Assembly: GCA_002329155.1 (NCBI GenBank) | Contig: DCXY01000042.1 | Location: forward strand, 47,851-95,528 | Reading direction: 5' to 3' | DNA length: 47,678 bases | From: Stenotrophomonas sp. UBA2124 | Lineage (GTDB): Bacteria; Pseudomonadota; Gammaproteobacteria; Xanthomonadales; Xanthomonadaceae | In this document: one piece after another, positions 28,172-37,375 of the stretch | Position numbering within the stretch: the stretch's first letter is position 1 | How the letters are laid out: each line of letters opens with the position of its first letter | Position numbers and translations under genes: made by a program | Notes under the pieces: model-generated | Databases searched by the model: none | What the model was told of the DNA's origin: nothing | The model's input: only the letters and a program-made list of their open reading frames with translations

Positions 28172-28718
28172 GCGGGGCGCTATTGCCGGCATCGTGCTGG
28201 CAGGGGGGCTGTCTTCACGGATGGGCCGCGACAAGGCACTGCTGCCCTGGCAGGGGCAACCCCTGCTGGCGCACATGCATGCGCTGCTGAAGGCCGCAGG
28301 TGCCGACCCCATCCGGGTCAGTGGCGACTACCCGGCCTATGCCGGGGTGCCCGACAGCCTGCCGCGCTGCGGCCCGCTGGGCGGCCTGTACAGCACCATC
28401 GCCACCCTCGGGGACGGCCCGGCATGGGTGGTGCCGGTGGACATGCCCTTGCTGGATGCCACCCTGCTGCACCAGCTGCGCGATGCTCCACCTGGCCCCT
28501 GTGTCCGGTTTCACGACCTGCCTTTGCCGATGCGGTTGAATATTGACGGACAATGTCGCAGTCTTCTTGCTGCGATGCTTCATGACCCGGCGGGCCCACG
28601 CGCGTTGCGTGCACTGCAGCGCAGACTGGGCGTCATAGAACTGCCGCTGGACCCCGCCCTTGTGGCGCGTCTACGCAATTGCAATACCCCTGCCGAATGG
28701 GAGGAGGTTGTTTCGTGA
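28137..28718 (+). CDS. mobA: Molybdenum cofactor guanylyltransferase MobA
   Basis: Attaches GMP to Mo-molybdopterin to give the guanine-dinucleotide cofactor used by NarG. About 193 residues from ATG 28137 (or 191 from ATG 28143). The nucleotidyltransferase signature is IVLAGGLSSRMGRDKALLPW, with RCGPLGGLYSTIA and WVVPVDMPLLD following. The start overlaps moaE; the stop overlaps the next GTG start by 4 nt. mobB is not seen. Confidence 0.92.
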   Translation: MGMNTTATPTAERGAIAGIVLAGGLSSRMGRDKALLPWQGQPLLAHMHALLKAAGADPIRVSGDYPAYAGVPDSLPRCGPLGGLYSTIATLGDGPAWVVPVDMPLLDATLLHQLRDAPPGPCVRFHDLPLPMRLNIDGQCRSLLAAMLHDPAGPRALRALQRRLGVIELPLDPALVARLRNCNTPAEWEEVVS

Positions 28719-29074
28719 AGATCCAGCTCCAGGGGCAGTCGCTGCGCATACGCCTCGATGAAGAGGAACTGGCCAACCTTCTGGATGGCACCACGCTTGA
28801 AAGCAGTACGTCGTTCGGTAATGCCGGTGTTTGGGCGCTGGCAATGCGGCTGCATGAGGGTGATACGGCAAAGCTGTCGGCGGCATCGGCGCCGTTGCTG
28901 ATCAGTCTTCCCCACTCAGCCGTGGCAGAACTTGCTGCGCGCCTGCCATGCCGTGACGGTGTGGCCTGGGATGTTCCCTGTGGTGATACGCATTTGCATC
29001 TGCAATTCGATGTTGATGTGCGGGACAGCATGCGTCGTCGGGGGGCGATGCAGCGTCAGGCGGGCGATAGCTGA
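28715..29074 (+). CDS. Hypothetical protein between mobA and narK
   Basis: 119 residues starting with GTG inside the mobA stop (GTGA overlap), so it is translated with the cofactor genes. It begins MKIQLQGQSLRIRLDEEELA and holds a mid segment LLISLPHSAVAELAARLP and a GDTHLHLQFDVDVRD strand. No signal peptide, membrane span or catalytic motif is visible. I cannot name its function; its position suggests a role in cofactor or nitrate reductase maturation. Confidence 0.75.
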   Translation: MKIQLQGQSLRIRLDEEELANLLDGTTLESSTSFGNAGVWALAMRLHEGDTAKLSAASAPLLISLPHSAVAELAARLPCRDGVAWDVPCGDTHLHLQFDVDVRDSMRRRGAMQRQAGDS

Positions 29075-29121
29075 AAGCCCGCTTGATATTTGTCAGCAGT
29101 CTGCTTTGAAAGCGCGTTTGA

Positions 29122-29135
29122 TTGATCAAGATCAA
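29122..29135 (+). promoter_or_regulatory. Perfect FNR box upstream of narK
   Basis: TTGATCAAGATCAA matches the FNR/ANR consensus TTGAT-N4-ATCAA at every position. A -10-like CCTAAT (29158-29163) is centred 32 bp downstream, giving a box near -41.5. The narK start is at 29228. The box lies after the last gene of the moa operon and marks a second, anaerobic promoter. Confidence 0.88.
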
Positions 29136-29227
29136 GATCGCAACTCCATGCGCTGGGCCTAATTACGGCACGGCGTTGGGCTGTGCTGCGGTGCAGTTCC
29201 TCGTTTTTGAACAGCCTGGAGCCTTGC

Positions 29228-30643
29228 ATGACAGTCGACACAACCGTTGCAAAGCACGCCACCCCGGTACGGGGCCTGATCAACGACTGGCGGCCGGAAG
29301 ACCCGGCCTATTGGGAGCAGACCGGCAAGCGGGTTGCCACGCGCAATCTGGCCATTTCCATTCCTGCATTGCTGCTCGCGTTCTGCGTGTGGGTGCTGTT
29401 TTCGGTGGTGTCCATCAACCTGCCGCGCATCGGCTATGCCTTCACCACTGACCAGCTGTTCTGGCTGGTGGCGCTGCCCAGCCTGTCCGGCGCCACGCTG
29501 CGCATCTTCTACTCGTTCGTCATCCCCATCTTTGGTGGGCGCCGCTGGACCGCCATCTCCACCGCATCACTGCTGCTGCCCACGTTGTGGCTGGGCTTTG
29601 CGGTGCAGAACGCGGCCACCCCGTTCTGGATGTTCGTGTGCATCGCCATCCTGTGCGGCTTCGGCGGGGCCAACTTCTCCTCGTCGATGTCCAACATCTC
29701 CTTCTTTTTTCCCAAGCAGCGGCAGGGCATGGCGCTGGGCTTGAATGCCGGCCTGGGCAATGTGGGTGTATCGGTATCGCAGCTGGTGATTCCGCTGGTG
29801 ATCACCATGGGCGTGTTCGGCACCCTGGGGGGCGGCCCGCAGACGCTGGCTGAAAGCGGTGGCTCGCTGTTCCTGCAGAACGCCGGCTTCATATGGGTGC
29901 CGGCGATTGCCGCGGCGGCCGTGGCCGCGTGGTTCGGCATGCACGACCTGAGCAGTGCGCGTTCCTCCTTCGCCGAACAGGCGGTGATCTTCCGCCGCAA
30001 GCACAACTGGTTGATGTGCTGGCTCTACGTGGGCACGTTTGGTTCCTACATCGGGTTCTCTGCTGGCTTTCCGTTGCTGGTCAAGAGCCAGTTCCCTGAT
30101 GTGAACCCCATGACCTATGCCTTCATCGGCCCGCTGCTGGGCGCGCTGATGCGCTCGGTGGGTGGCAGCCTGGCCGACCGCGTGGGCGGTGCACGGCTCA
30201 CGTTCTGGGTGTTCGCATTGATGATTGGTGCGGTGCTGGGCGTGCTGCACTTCCTGCCCAGCCATGGCGTTGGTGGCAACTTCTACGGCTTCTTCGCCTC
30301 GTTCCTGGTGCTGTTCGTGCTCAGTGGCATCGGCAATGGCAGCACGTTCCGCATGATCCCGGTGATCTTCCGCACGCTGCATGACCGGCTTTCGGCCAGC
30401 AGCGATGCGGATGGCAAGGCCGCATCGCGCCACCAGGCGGGTATCGAATCGGCGGCGGTGGTCGGCTTCTCCGGTGCCATCGGCGCCTATGGTGGCTTCT
30501 TCATTCCCAAGAGCTACGGCTCTTCGATTGCGCTGACCGGCAGCCCGGACATGGCGCTGTACGGATTCATTGCGTTCTACATCACCTGTCTGGCCGTGAC
30601 CTGGTGGTGGTATTACCGGCGGGGCGCCGAAACCCCCTGCTGA
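29228..30643 (+). CDS. narK: Nitrate/nitrite transporter, NarK type II
   Basis: Inner-membrane MFS transporter, 471 residues and about 12 spans; expected to exchange nitrate for nitrite. The nitrate signatures are CGFGGANFSSSMSNISFFFP followed by GMALGLNAGLGNVGVSVSQ, and a C-terminal equivalent with SAAVVGFSGAIGAYGGFFIP. The resemblance to E. coli NarK places it in type II. It is transcribed from the FNR-box promoter and lies 63 bp before narG. Confidence 0.93.
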   Translation: MTVDTTVAKHATPVRGLINDWRPEDPAYWEQTGKRVATRNLAISIPALLLAFCVWVLFSVVSINLPRIGYAFTTDQLFWLVALPSLSGATLRIFYSFVIPIFGGRRWTAISTASLLLPTLWLGFAVQNAATPFWMFVCIAILCGFGGANFSSSMSNISFFFPKQRQGMALGLNAGLGNVGVSVSQLVIPLVITMGVFGTLGGGPQTLAESGGSLFLQNAGFIWVPAIAAAAVAAWFGMHDLSSARSSFAEQAVIFRRKHNWLMCWLYVGTFGSYIGFSAGFPLLVKSQFPDVNPMTYAFIGPLLGALMRSVGGSLADRVGGARLTFWVFALMIGAVLGVLHFLPSHGVGGNFYGFFASFLVLFVLSGIGNGSTFRMIPVIFRTLHDRLSASSDADGKAASRHQAGIESAAVVGFSGAIGAYGGFFIPKSYGSSIALTGSPDMALYGFIAFYITCLAVTWWWYYRRGAETPC

Positions 30644-30706
30644 TGCAATGCACGCAGCCAACGCACTACCAAGCCACGATGCATACACCCGCAAAGGGAG
30701 ATTGAA

Positions 30707-33700
30707 ATGAGTTACTTTCTGGACCGCTTGCAGTTCTTCAAGCGCGACCCACAACCCTTTGCCGATGGCCACGGGTACAGCAAGAGCGAAGGCCGGGACT
30801 GGGAGAACGGTTACCGCGCCCGCTGGCAGTACGACAAGATCGTACGCTCCACCCACGGCGTGAACTGCACGGGCTCGTGCAGCTGGAAAATCTACGTCAA
30901 GAACGGCCTGGTGACCTGGGAAACCCAGCAGACCGATTACCCGCGCACGCGCCCGGACCTGCCCAACCATGAGCCGCGTGGCTGCCCGCGTGGCGCCAGC
31001 TATTCCTGGTACCTCTACAGCGCCAACCGCCTCAAATACCCCCTGATACGTGGCACGCTGCTGCGCATGTGGCGGCATGCACGCAAGACCATGCAGCCGG
31101 TGGAAGCCTGGGCCAGCATCGTGCAGGACCCGGCCAAGTCGCGCGAGTACAAGCGCCGCCGCGGCATGGGTGGCTTCGTGCGCGTGACCTGGGATGAGGC
31201 GAACGAAATCATCGCCGCCTCCAACCTGCATACGGTGAAGGAGTACGGGCCGGACCGGGTCATCGGCTTCTCGCCGATTCCCGCCATGTCCATGGTGTCC
31301 TACGCCGCAGGCGCGCGTTACCTGTCGCTGCTGGGCGGTGCCTGCCTGTCGTTCTACGACTGGTACTGCGACCTGCCGCCGGCCTCGCCGCAGATATGGG
31401 GTGAGCAGACCGACGTGCCCGAATCGGCGGACTGGTACAACAGCCGCTACATCATCGCCTGGGGCTCGAACGTGCCGCAGACGCGTACGCCTGATGCGCA
31501 CTTCTTCACCGAGGCGCGCTACAACGGCACCAAGACGGTGGCCATCACTCCCGACTACTCGGAAGTGGCCAAGCTTACCGACCACTGGCTGCACCCAAAG
31601 CAGGGCACCGATGCCGCGCTGGCGTTCGCATTCGGCCATGTGGTGCTGCGCGAGTTCCATGTCGAACAGCCCTCGCAGTACTTCCAGGACTACTGCCGCC
31701 AGTATTCGGACATGCCGCTGCTGGTGCGCATAGACGAGCGCGCCGATGGCCGCCATGTGCCGGGGCGCTTCCTGCGTGCCAGCGAGCTGGGTGGGCTGGG
31801 CGAGAGCAACAACCCGGAATGGAAGACGCTGGCCTTCGATGAGAACAGCGGCGACATTACCGTGCCCAATGGCTCCATCGGCTTCCGTTGGGGTGAAAAG
31901 GGCAAGTGGAATATCGAGGAGAAGGCCAGCAACGGCAGCGCCACGCGCCTGCGGCTGAGCCTGGCCGATGGCAACGACGCGATGGCGAGCGTCAGCTTCC
32001 CGTACTTCGGCGGCATCGAAAGCGACGGCTGGACAGCCGCGCCGGCCGAAGAAGTGCTGGAGCGGAACATCCCGGTGCGCCGCCTGCAGCTGGCTGACGG
32101 CAGCCAGGTGATGGTGGCCACCGTGTACGACCTGCTGCTTGCCCAATACGGCGTTGACCGTGGCTTTGGCGGCGGCAACGTGGCCAGCAGCTATGACGAG
32201 AACGTGCCGGGCACGCCGGCATGGCAGGAGCGCATCACCGGGGTGCCGCGTGCGGAGGTGATAGAGATTGCCCGCGAGTTCGCACGCACCGCGGACAAGA
32301 CCCACGGCCGCAGCATGATCATTGTCGGCGCCGGCATGAACCACTGGTTCCACAACGACATGAACTACCGTGGGTTGATCAACCTGCTGGTCATGTGTGG
32401 TTGCGTGGGCCAGACCGGTGGCGGTTGGGCCCACTATGTGGGCCAAGAGAAGCTGCGCCCGCAGACCGGCTGGCTGCCGCTGGCCTTCGGCCTGGACTGG
32501 AGCCGCCCGCCGCGCCAGATGAATGGTACCTCGTTCTTCTACTTCAACACCGGGCAGTGGCGTTACGAGAAGCTGCAGGTGGACGAGCTGCTCTCGCCGC
32601 TGGCCGATGCCTCCAAGTACGGCGGCAGCCTTGCCGACCTGAACCTGCGCGCGGTGCGCATGGGCTGGTTGCCGTGTGCGCCGCAGCTGGACCGCAACCC
32701 GCTGCAGCTGGTGCGCGAGGCCGAGCAGGCCGGCGTGGCGCCGGCCGAGTACGCGCTGGCCAAGTTCAAGGATGGCTCGCTGGACCTGGCCTATGCCGAC
32801 CCGGATGCTGCACAGAACCACCCGCGCGTGATGTTCATCTGGCGCTCGAACCTGCTGGGTTCCTCGGGCAAGGGCCACGAGTACATGCTGCGCCATCTGC
32901 TGGGCACCCGGCATGGCCTGCAGGGCAAGGACCTGGGCGAGATGGGCGCGATCAAGCCGCAGGAAGTGAAGTGGCGCGACGAGGCGCCGGAAGGAAAGCT
33001 CGACCTGCTGGTCACGCTGGATTTCCGCATGTGCACCACCGCGCTGTACTCGGACATCGTGCTGCCGACAGCGACCTGGTACGAGAAGGACGACCTCAAC
33101 ACCTCGGACATGCACCCGTTCATCCACCCGCTGTCCAAGGGGGTGGACCCGGCATGGGAATCACGCAGCGACTGGGAAATCTTCAAGGGCGTGGCACGCA
33201 GCGTCAGCGACATGGCACCGGGTGTGCTGGGCGTGGAGAAAGACCTGGTGCTGGTGCCCACCCTGCATGACAGCCCCAACGAGCTGGGCATGCCGTTCGG
33301 CGTTGCCGACTGGAAGAAGGGCGAGTGCGAGGCGGTGCCCGGCCAGTCGATGCCGACCATGGCGGTGGTCGAGCGCGACTACCCCAATCTGTACCGCAAG
33401 TTCACCTCGCTCGGCCCGCTGCTGGACAAGCTGGGCAACGGCGGCAAGGGCATGAGCTGGGACACCAAACACGAGGTGGAGTTCCTCGCCAAGCTCAACC
33501 ATACCGTGCGCGAAGACGGTGTCAGCAAGGGCAGGCCGGCCATCGATACCGCCATCGATGCGGCGGAAGTGATCCTGCATCTGGCGCCGGAAACCAACGG
33601 CCATGTGGCGGTGAAGGCATGGGAGTCGCTGGGTGGCTTCACCGGGCGCGAGCACACGCACCTAGCCGTGGGCAAGGAGCATGAAGCCATCCGCTTCCGC

Positions 33701-34450
33701 GACATCCAGGCGCAGCCACGCAAGATCATTTCCTCCCCGATCTGGTCGGGTCTGGAAGATGAGAACGTCAGCTACAACGCCGGCTATACCAATGTGCACG
33801 AGCTGATTCCGTGGCGCACGCTCACCGGGCGCCAGCAGTTCTACCAGGACCACGAGTGGATGATCGACTTCGGCGAGGCCTTCATGAGCTACCGCCCACC
33901 GGTCAACACGCGCACGGTGGAGCCGCTGCTCAACCAGCGCCCCAACGGCAACAAGGAGATCGTGCTGAACTGGATCACCCCGCACCAGAAGTGGGGCATC
34001 CACAGTACCTACAGCGACAACCTGATCATGCAGACGCTGTCGCGTGGTGGCCCCATCGTATGGATCAGCGAGGACGATGCACGCAGCGCCGGCATCGAGG
34101 ACAACGACTGGATCGAGCTGTTCAACGTCAACGGTGCCATTGCCGCCCGTGCGGTGGTCAGCCAGCGCGTGATGCCGGGCATGGCAATGATGTACCACGC
34201 CCAGGAACGCATCATCAATGTGCCCGGCTCGGAGATCACCGGCACCCGTGGCGGCATCCACAACTCGGTGACGCGCGTGGTGCTCAAGCCCACTCACATG
34301 ATTGGTGGCTACGCGCAGCTGGCCTACGGCTTCAACTACTACGGCACCTGCGGTACCAACCGCGACGAGTTCGTGATTGTGCGCAAGATGGACAAGGTTG
34401 ATTGGCTTGATGGTGAGGATGCACTGGTGTCGGCACGGGAGGTGGTGTGA
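30707..34450 (+). CDS. narG: Respiratory nitrate reductase alpha subunit NarG
   Basis: Molybdenum catalytic subunit of membrane-bound nitrate reductase; it faces the cytoplasm and reduces nitrate to nitrite. 1247 residues, full length. The FS0 cluster ligands are H50, C54, C58 and C93, the same numbering as E. coli. The Mo ligand Asp222 lies in YDWYCDLPPASP. The N-terminus MSYFLDRLQFFKRDPQPFAD has the vestigial Tat-like leader of NarG. It is followed by narH with a 1-nt overlap (TGATG). Confidence 0.97.
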   Translation: MSYFLDRLQFFKRDPQPFADGHGYSKSEGRDWENGYRARWQYDKIVRSTHGVNCTGSCSWKIYVKNGLVTWETQQTDYPRTRPDLPNHEPRGCPRGASYSWYLYSANRLKYPLIRGTLLRMWRHARKTMQPVEAWASIVQDPAKSREYKRRRGMGGFVRVTWDEANEIIAASNLHTVKEYGPDRVIGFSPIPAMSMVSYAAGARYLSLLGGACLSFYDWYCDLPPASPQIWGEQTDVPESADWYNSRYIIAWGSNVPQTRTPDAHFFTEARYNGTKTVAITPDYSEVAKLTDHWLHPKQGTDAALAFAFGHVVLREFHVEQPSQYFQDYCRQYSDMPLLVRIDERADGRHVPGRFLRASELGGLGESNNPEWKTLAFDENSGDITVPNGSIGFRWGEKGKWNIEEKASNGSATRLRLSLADGNDAMASVSFPYFGGIESDGWTAAPAEEVLERNIPVRRLQLADGSQVMVATVYDLLLAQYGVDRGFGGGNVASSYDENVPGTPAWQERITGVPRAEVIEIAREFARTADKTHGRSMIIVGAGMNHWFHNDMNYRGLINLLVMCGCVGQTGGGWAHYVGQEKLRPQTGWLPLAFGLDWSRPPRQMNGTSFFYFNTGQWRYEKLQVDELLSPLADASKYGGSLADLNLRAVRMGWLPCAPQLDRNPLQLVREAEQAGVAPAEYALAKFKDGSLDLAYADPDAAQNHPRVMFIWRSNLLGSSGKGHEYMLRHLLGTRHGLQGKDLGEMGAIKPQEVKWRDEAPEGKLDLLVTLDFRMCTTALYSDIVLPTATWYEKDDLNTSDMHPFIHPLSKGVDPAWESRSDWEIFKGVARSVSDMAPGVLGVEKDLVLVPTLHDSPNELGMPFGVADWKKGECEAVPGQSMPTMAVVERDYPNLYRKFTSLGPLLDKLGNGGKGMSWDTKHEVEFLAKLNHTVREDGVSKGRPAIDTAIDAAEVILHLAPETNGHVAVKAWESLGGFTGREHTHLAVGKEHEAIRFRDIQAQPRKIISSPIWSGLEDENVSYNAGYTNVHELIPWRTLTGRQQFYQDHEWMIDFGEAFMSYRPPVNTRTVEPLLNQRPNGNKEIVLNWITPHQKWGIHSTYSDNLIMQTLSRGGPIVWISEDDARSAGIEDNDWIELFNVNGAIAARAVVSQRVMPGMAMMYHAQERIINVPGSEITGTRGGIHNSVTRVVLKPTHMIGGYAQLAYGFNYYGTCGTNRDEFVIVRKMDKVDWLDGEDALVSAREVV

Positions 34451-35994
34451 TGAAAGTTCGTGCTCAGATCGCGATGGTGCTGAACCTGGACAAGTGCATC
34501 GGCTGCCATACCTGCTCGATCACCTGCAAGAACGTGTGGACCTCACGCGAGGGCGTCGAGTACGCCTGGTTCAACAACGTGGAAACCAAGCCGGGCATTG
34601 GCTACCCCAAGGAATGGGAGAACCAGGAGAAGTGGAACGGCGGCTGGGTACGCACCCAGAGCGGCAAGCTGGTGCCGCGTGCCGGTGGCCGCTGGCGCAT
34701 GCTGGCCAAGATCTTCGCCAACCCGGACCTGCCGCAGATCGACGACTACTACGAGCCGTTCGATTTCGACTACCACCACCTGCATGACGCGCCAGTAGTG
34801 AAGCACCAGCCCACGGCCCGGCCGCGCTCGCTGATCAGCGGCCAGCGCATGGAGAAGATCGAATGGGGCCCGAACTGGGAGGAGATCCTGGGCACGGAGT
34901 TCAGCAAGCGTGCCCGTGACTACAACTTCGACCAGGTGCAGAAGGACATCTACGGGGCCTTCGAGAAGACCTTCATGATGTACCTGCCGCGCCTGTGCGA
35001 GCACTGCCTCAATCCGGCGTGCGTCTCGGCATGCCCATCCGGTGCCATCTACAAGCGCGAGGAGGACGGCATCGTGCTGATCGACCAGGACAAGTGCCGT
35101 GGCTGGCGCATGTGCGTGTCGGCCTGCCCGTACAAGAAGATCTACTACAACTGGAAAAGCGGCAAATCCGAAAAGTGCATCTTCTGCTACCCGCGCATCG
35201 AGATGGGTGAACCGACGGTGTGCTCGGAAACCTGTGTGGGCCGTATCCGCTACCTGGGCGTGATGCTGTACGACGCCGACCGCATTGCCAAGGCGGCATC
35301 GGTGGCAGCGGAGAAGGACCTGTACCAGGCGCACCTGGACATCTTCCTGGACCCGGAAGACCCCAAGGTGATCGCCGCCGCCCGCGCCGAAGGCATCCCG
35401 GACAGCTGGCTCACCGCAGCCAAGGCATCGCCGGTCTACAAGCTGGCCATCGACTGGAAGCTGGCGCTGCCGCTGCACCCGGAGTACCGCACGCTGCCGA
35501 TGGTCTGGTACGTGCCGCCACTGTCGCCCATCCAGTCGGCGGCCGAGCGTGGCCATGTCGGCATGAATGGCGAACTGCCGGATATCGCTTCGCTGCGCAT
35601 TCCGGTGCGTTACCTGGCCAACATGCTATCGGCCGGTGACGAGGCCCCGGTGGTACGGGCACTGGAACGCCTGATGGCCATGCGTGCATGGCGCCGTGCG
35701 CGCAACGTGGATGGTGTTGAAGACCTCAAGCCGCTGGAGCAGACCGGCCTGACCGTGGCACAGGCCGAGGACATGTACCGTTATCTCGCCATCGCCAACT
35801 ATGAGGATCGCTTCGTGATCCCCTCGGCGCACCTCGAGTACGCCAACGATGCCTTCGGCGAGCGCGGTGGCTGCGGCTTCACCTTCGGCAACGGCTGCAA
35901 TGGCGACAGCCCTGCGGATCTGTTCTCGCAGCGCAAGAGCACCACCTATGCCGTGCCGCCGAACCGCCAGCAGCGGCATGAGGTGGTCAAATGA
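34450..35994 (+). CDS. narH: Respiratory nitrate reductase beta subunit NarH
   Basis: Electron-transfer subunit with four iron-sulphur clusters between NarI haem and NarG. 514 residues. Cysteine groups are visible at CIGCHTCSITCKNVW, CEHCLNPACVSACPSG, CRGWRMCVSACPYKK (Trp replacing one Cys, as for the 3Fe-4S cluster) and CIFCYPR...CSETCVGR. Start is ATG 34450, one codon after an in-frame GTG. It overlaps narJ by 4 nt. Confidence 0.97.
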   Translation: MKVRAQIAMVLNLDKCIGCHTCSITCKNVWTSREGVEYAWFNNVETKPGIGYPKEWENQEKWNGGWVRTQSGKLVPRAGGRWRMLAKIFANPDLPQIDDYYEPFDFDYHHLHDAPVVKHQPTARPRSLISGQRMEKIEWGPNWEEILGTEFSKRARDYNFDQVQKDIYGAFEKTFMMYLPRLCEHCLNPACVSACPSGAIYKREEDGIVLIDQDKCRGWRMCVSACPYKKIYYNWKSGKSEKCIFCYPRIEMGEPTVCSETCVGRIRYLGVMLYDADRIAKAASVAAEKDLYQAHLDIFLDPEDPKVIAAARAEGIPDSWLTAAKASPVYKLAIDWKLALPLHPEYRTLPMVWYVPPLSPIQSAAERGHVGMNGELPDIASLRIPVRYLANMLSAGDEAPVVRALERLMAMRAWRRARNVDGVEDLKPLEQTGLTVAQAEDMYRYLAIANYEDRFVIPSAHLEYANDAFGERGGCGFTFGNGCNGDSPADLFSQRKSTTYAVPPNRQQRHEVVK

Positions 35995-36671
35995 GCCTGC
36001 TCAAGCTGATAGGTGTGCTGCTGGACTACCCGAAGGAGGAGCTCTGGCAGCACGGTGAGGAACTGCTGGACGCCTGTGATGATCCGGCACTGACGGTGGC
36101 CCGCCGCCGGCAGTTGCGCGAGTTCGTGCAGCAGCTGCTGGGCAGCGACCCGCTGGATGCGCAGTCCGCGTGGCTGGGCACGTTTGACCGGGGCAGGGCG
36201 ATGAGCCTGCTGCTGTTCGAGCACATCCACGGCGAATCCCGCGACCGTGGCCAGGCCATGGTGGACCTGGTGGACGCCTACCGCCGCAACGGCTTCGTGC
36301 TTGATGCACGCGAGCTGCCGGATTACCTGCCGCTGCTGCTGGAATACCTGTCGCAGCGGCCCCAGGCCGAAGCCCGGGACTGGCTGCACCACATCGGCCA
36401 TATCGCCGGCATGCTGGCCGCCCGTGCGGCCGAGCGTGAACTGCCGCATGCCGTGCTGCTGGAAATCCTGGTGGAGGCGGGCGAGGGCAAGGTGAACCTT
36501 GCGGTACTGCGCCAGCGTGCCAGTGAAGAGGTGCGCGATGACACCGCCGAGGCCATGGACAAGCTCTGGGAGGAGGAAGCGGTGCGCTTTGGCGCCGAGG
36601 CCCCGTCCGATGACTGCAAACCGCCACACCGTTCACCGGCACGCGCCGTGCACCGGGAGACCCAGCCATGA
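35991..36671 (+). CDS. narJ: Nitrate reductase assembly chaperone NarJ
   Basis: Chaperone that binds NarG for cofactor insertion and membrane attachment; not part of the final enzyme. 226 residues, all-helical. MSLLKLIGVLLDYPKEELWQ and LLLFEHIHGESRDRGQAMVD, with the DYLPLLLEYLS motif, match the NarJ/NarW family. 4-nt overlaps with narH and narI. Confidence 0.95.
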   Translation: MSLLKLIGVLLDYPKEELWQHGEELLDACDDPALTVARRRQLREFVQQLLGSDPLDAQSAWLGTFDRGRAMSLLLFEHIHGESRDRGQAMVDLVDAYRRNGFVLDARELPDYLPLLLEYLSQRPQAEARDWLHHIGHIAGMLAARAAERELPHAVLLEILVEAGEGKVNLAVLRQRASEEVRDDTAEAMDKLWEEEAVRFGAEAPSDDCKPPHRSPARAVHRETQP

Positions 36672-37372
36672 ACTACCTGCATCAATTCGCCTTCCAGTTC
36701 TACCCGTATATCGCCATCGCCGTGCTGCTGATCGGCAGCTGGGCACGCTATGACAAGGCGATGTACAGCTGGCGCACCGGCAGCAGCCAGCTGCTGTCCG
36801 ACCGCGGCATGCGCATCGGCAGCAACTGCTTCCACATCGGCGTGCTGGCGATTCTCGGTGGTCACTTGGTGGGCCTGCTGACGCCGCATGCGGTGTATGA
36901 GCACTTCATCACCTCCCCGCAGAAGCAGCTGCTGGCGATGGTGGTGGGTGGCTTCTTCGGTGTGATCTGTTTCATCGGCATCGTGATCCTGCTGGTGCGC
37001 CGCCTGACCAACCCGCGCGTGCGCGCCACCGGCAGCTTCGGTGACACGCTGGTTTTGATGCTGCTGTTCGCGCAGCTGTGCCTTGGCCTGGTGAGCATCA
37101 AGATATCGGCGGGCCACATGGACGGCGGGGTGATGGTGATGCTGGCCGAGTGGGCGCAGCACATCGTGACCTTCCGCGCTGGTGCCGCGGACTACATCAC
37201 CAATGTGCACTGGGTATACAAGGCGCACATCTTCCTGGGCCTGACCCTGTTCCTGATTGCGCCGTTCACCCGGCTGGTGCACGTGTGGAGCATTCCGCTC
37301 AGCTATCTGTGGCGGCCTTACCAGGTGGTGCGCCGCCGCCAGGCCACGCCGCGCTACGGGCGCAAGGGCTGA
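36668..37372 (+). CDS. narI: Respiratory nitrate reductase gamma subunit NarI
   Basis: Dihaem cytochrome b subunit that oxidises quinol in the membrane. 234 residues with five spans. Haem-ligand histidines are in NCFHIGVLAILGGHLVGLLT and in the later VHWVYKAHIFLGLTLFL. The cytoplasmic tail ends YLWRPYQVVRRRQ as in NarI. Ends 3 nt before the isomerase gene. Confidence 0.96.
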   Translation: MNYLHQFAFQFYPYIAIAVLLIGSWARYDKAMYSWRTGSSQLLSDRGMRIGSNCFHIGVLAILGGHLVGLLTPHAVYEHFITSPQKQLLAMVVGGFFGVICFIGIVILLVRRLTNPRVRATGSFGDTLVLMLLFAQLCLGLVSIKISAGHMDGGVMVMLAEWAQHIVTFRAGAADYITNVHWVYKAHIFLGLTLFLIAPFTRLVHVWSIPLSYLWRPYQVVRRRQATPRYGRKG

Positions 37373-37375
37373 GCC

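Noticed and set aside
29567..33127. A 1186-codon open frame on the minus strand under narK and narG
   Set aside because: It is a mirror frame of high-GC coding DNA; narK and narG on the plus strand match their families throughout, while the minus frame gives a His/Arg/Ala-rich protein with no known motif.
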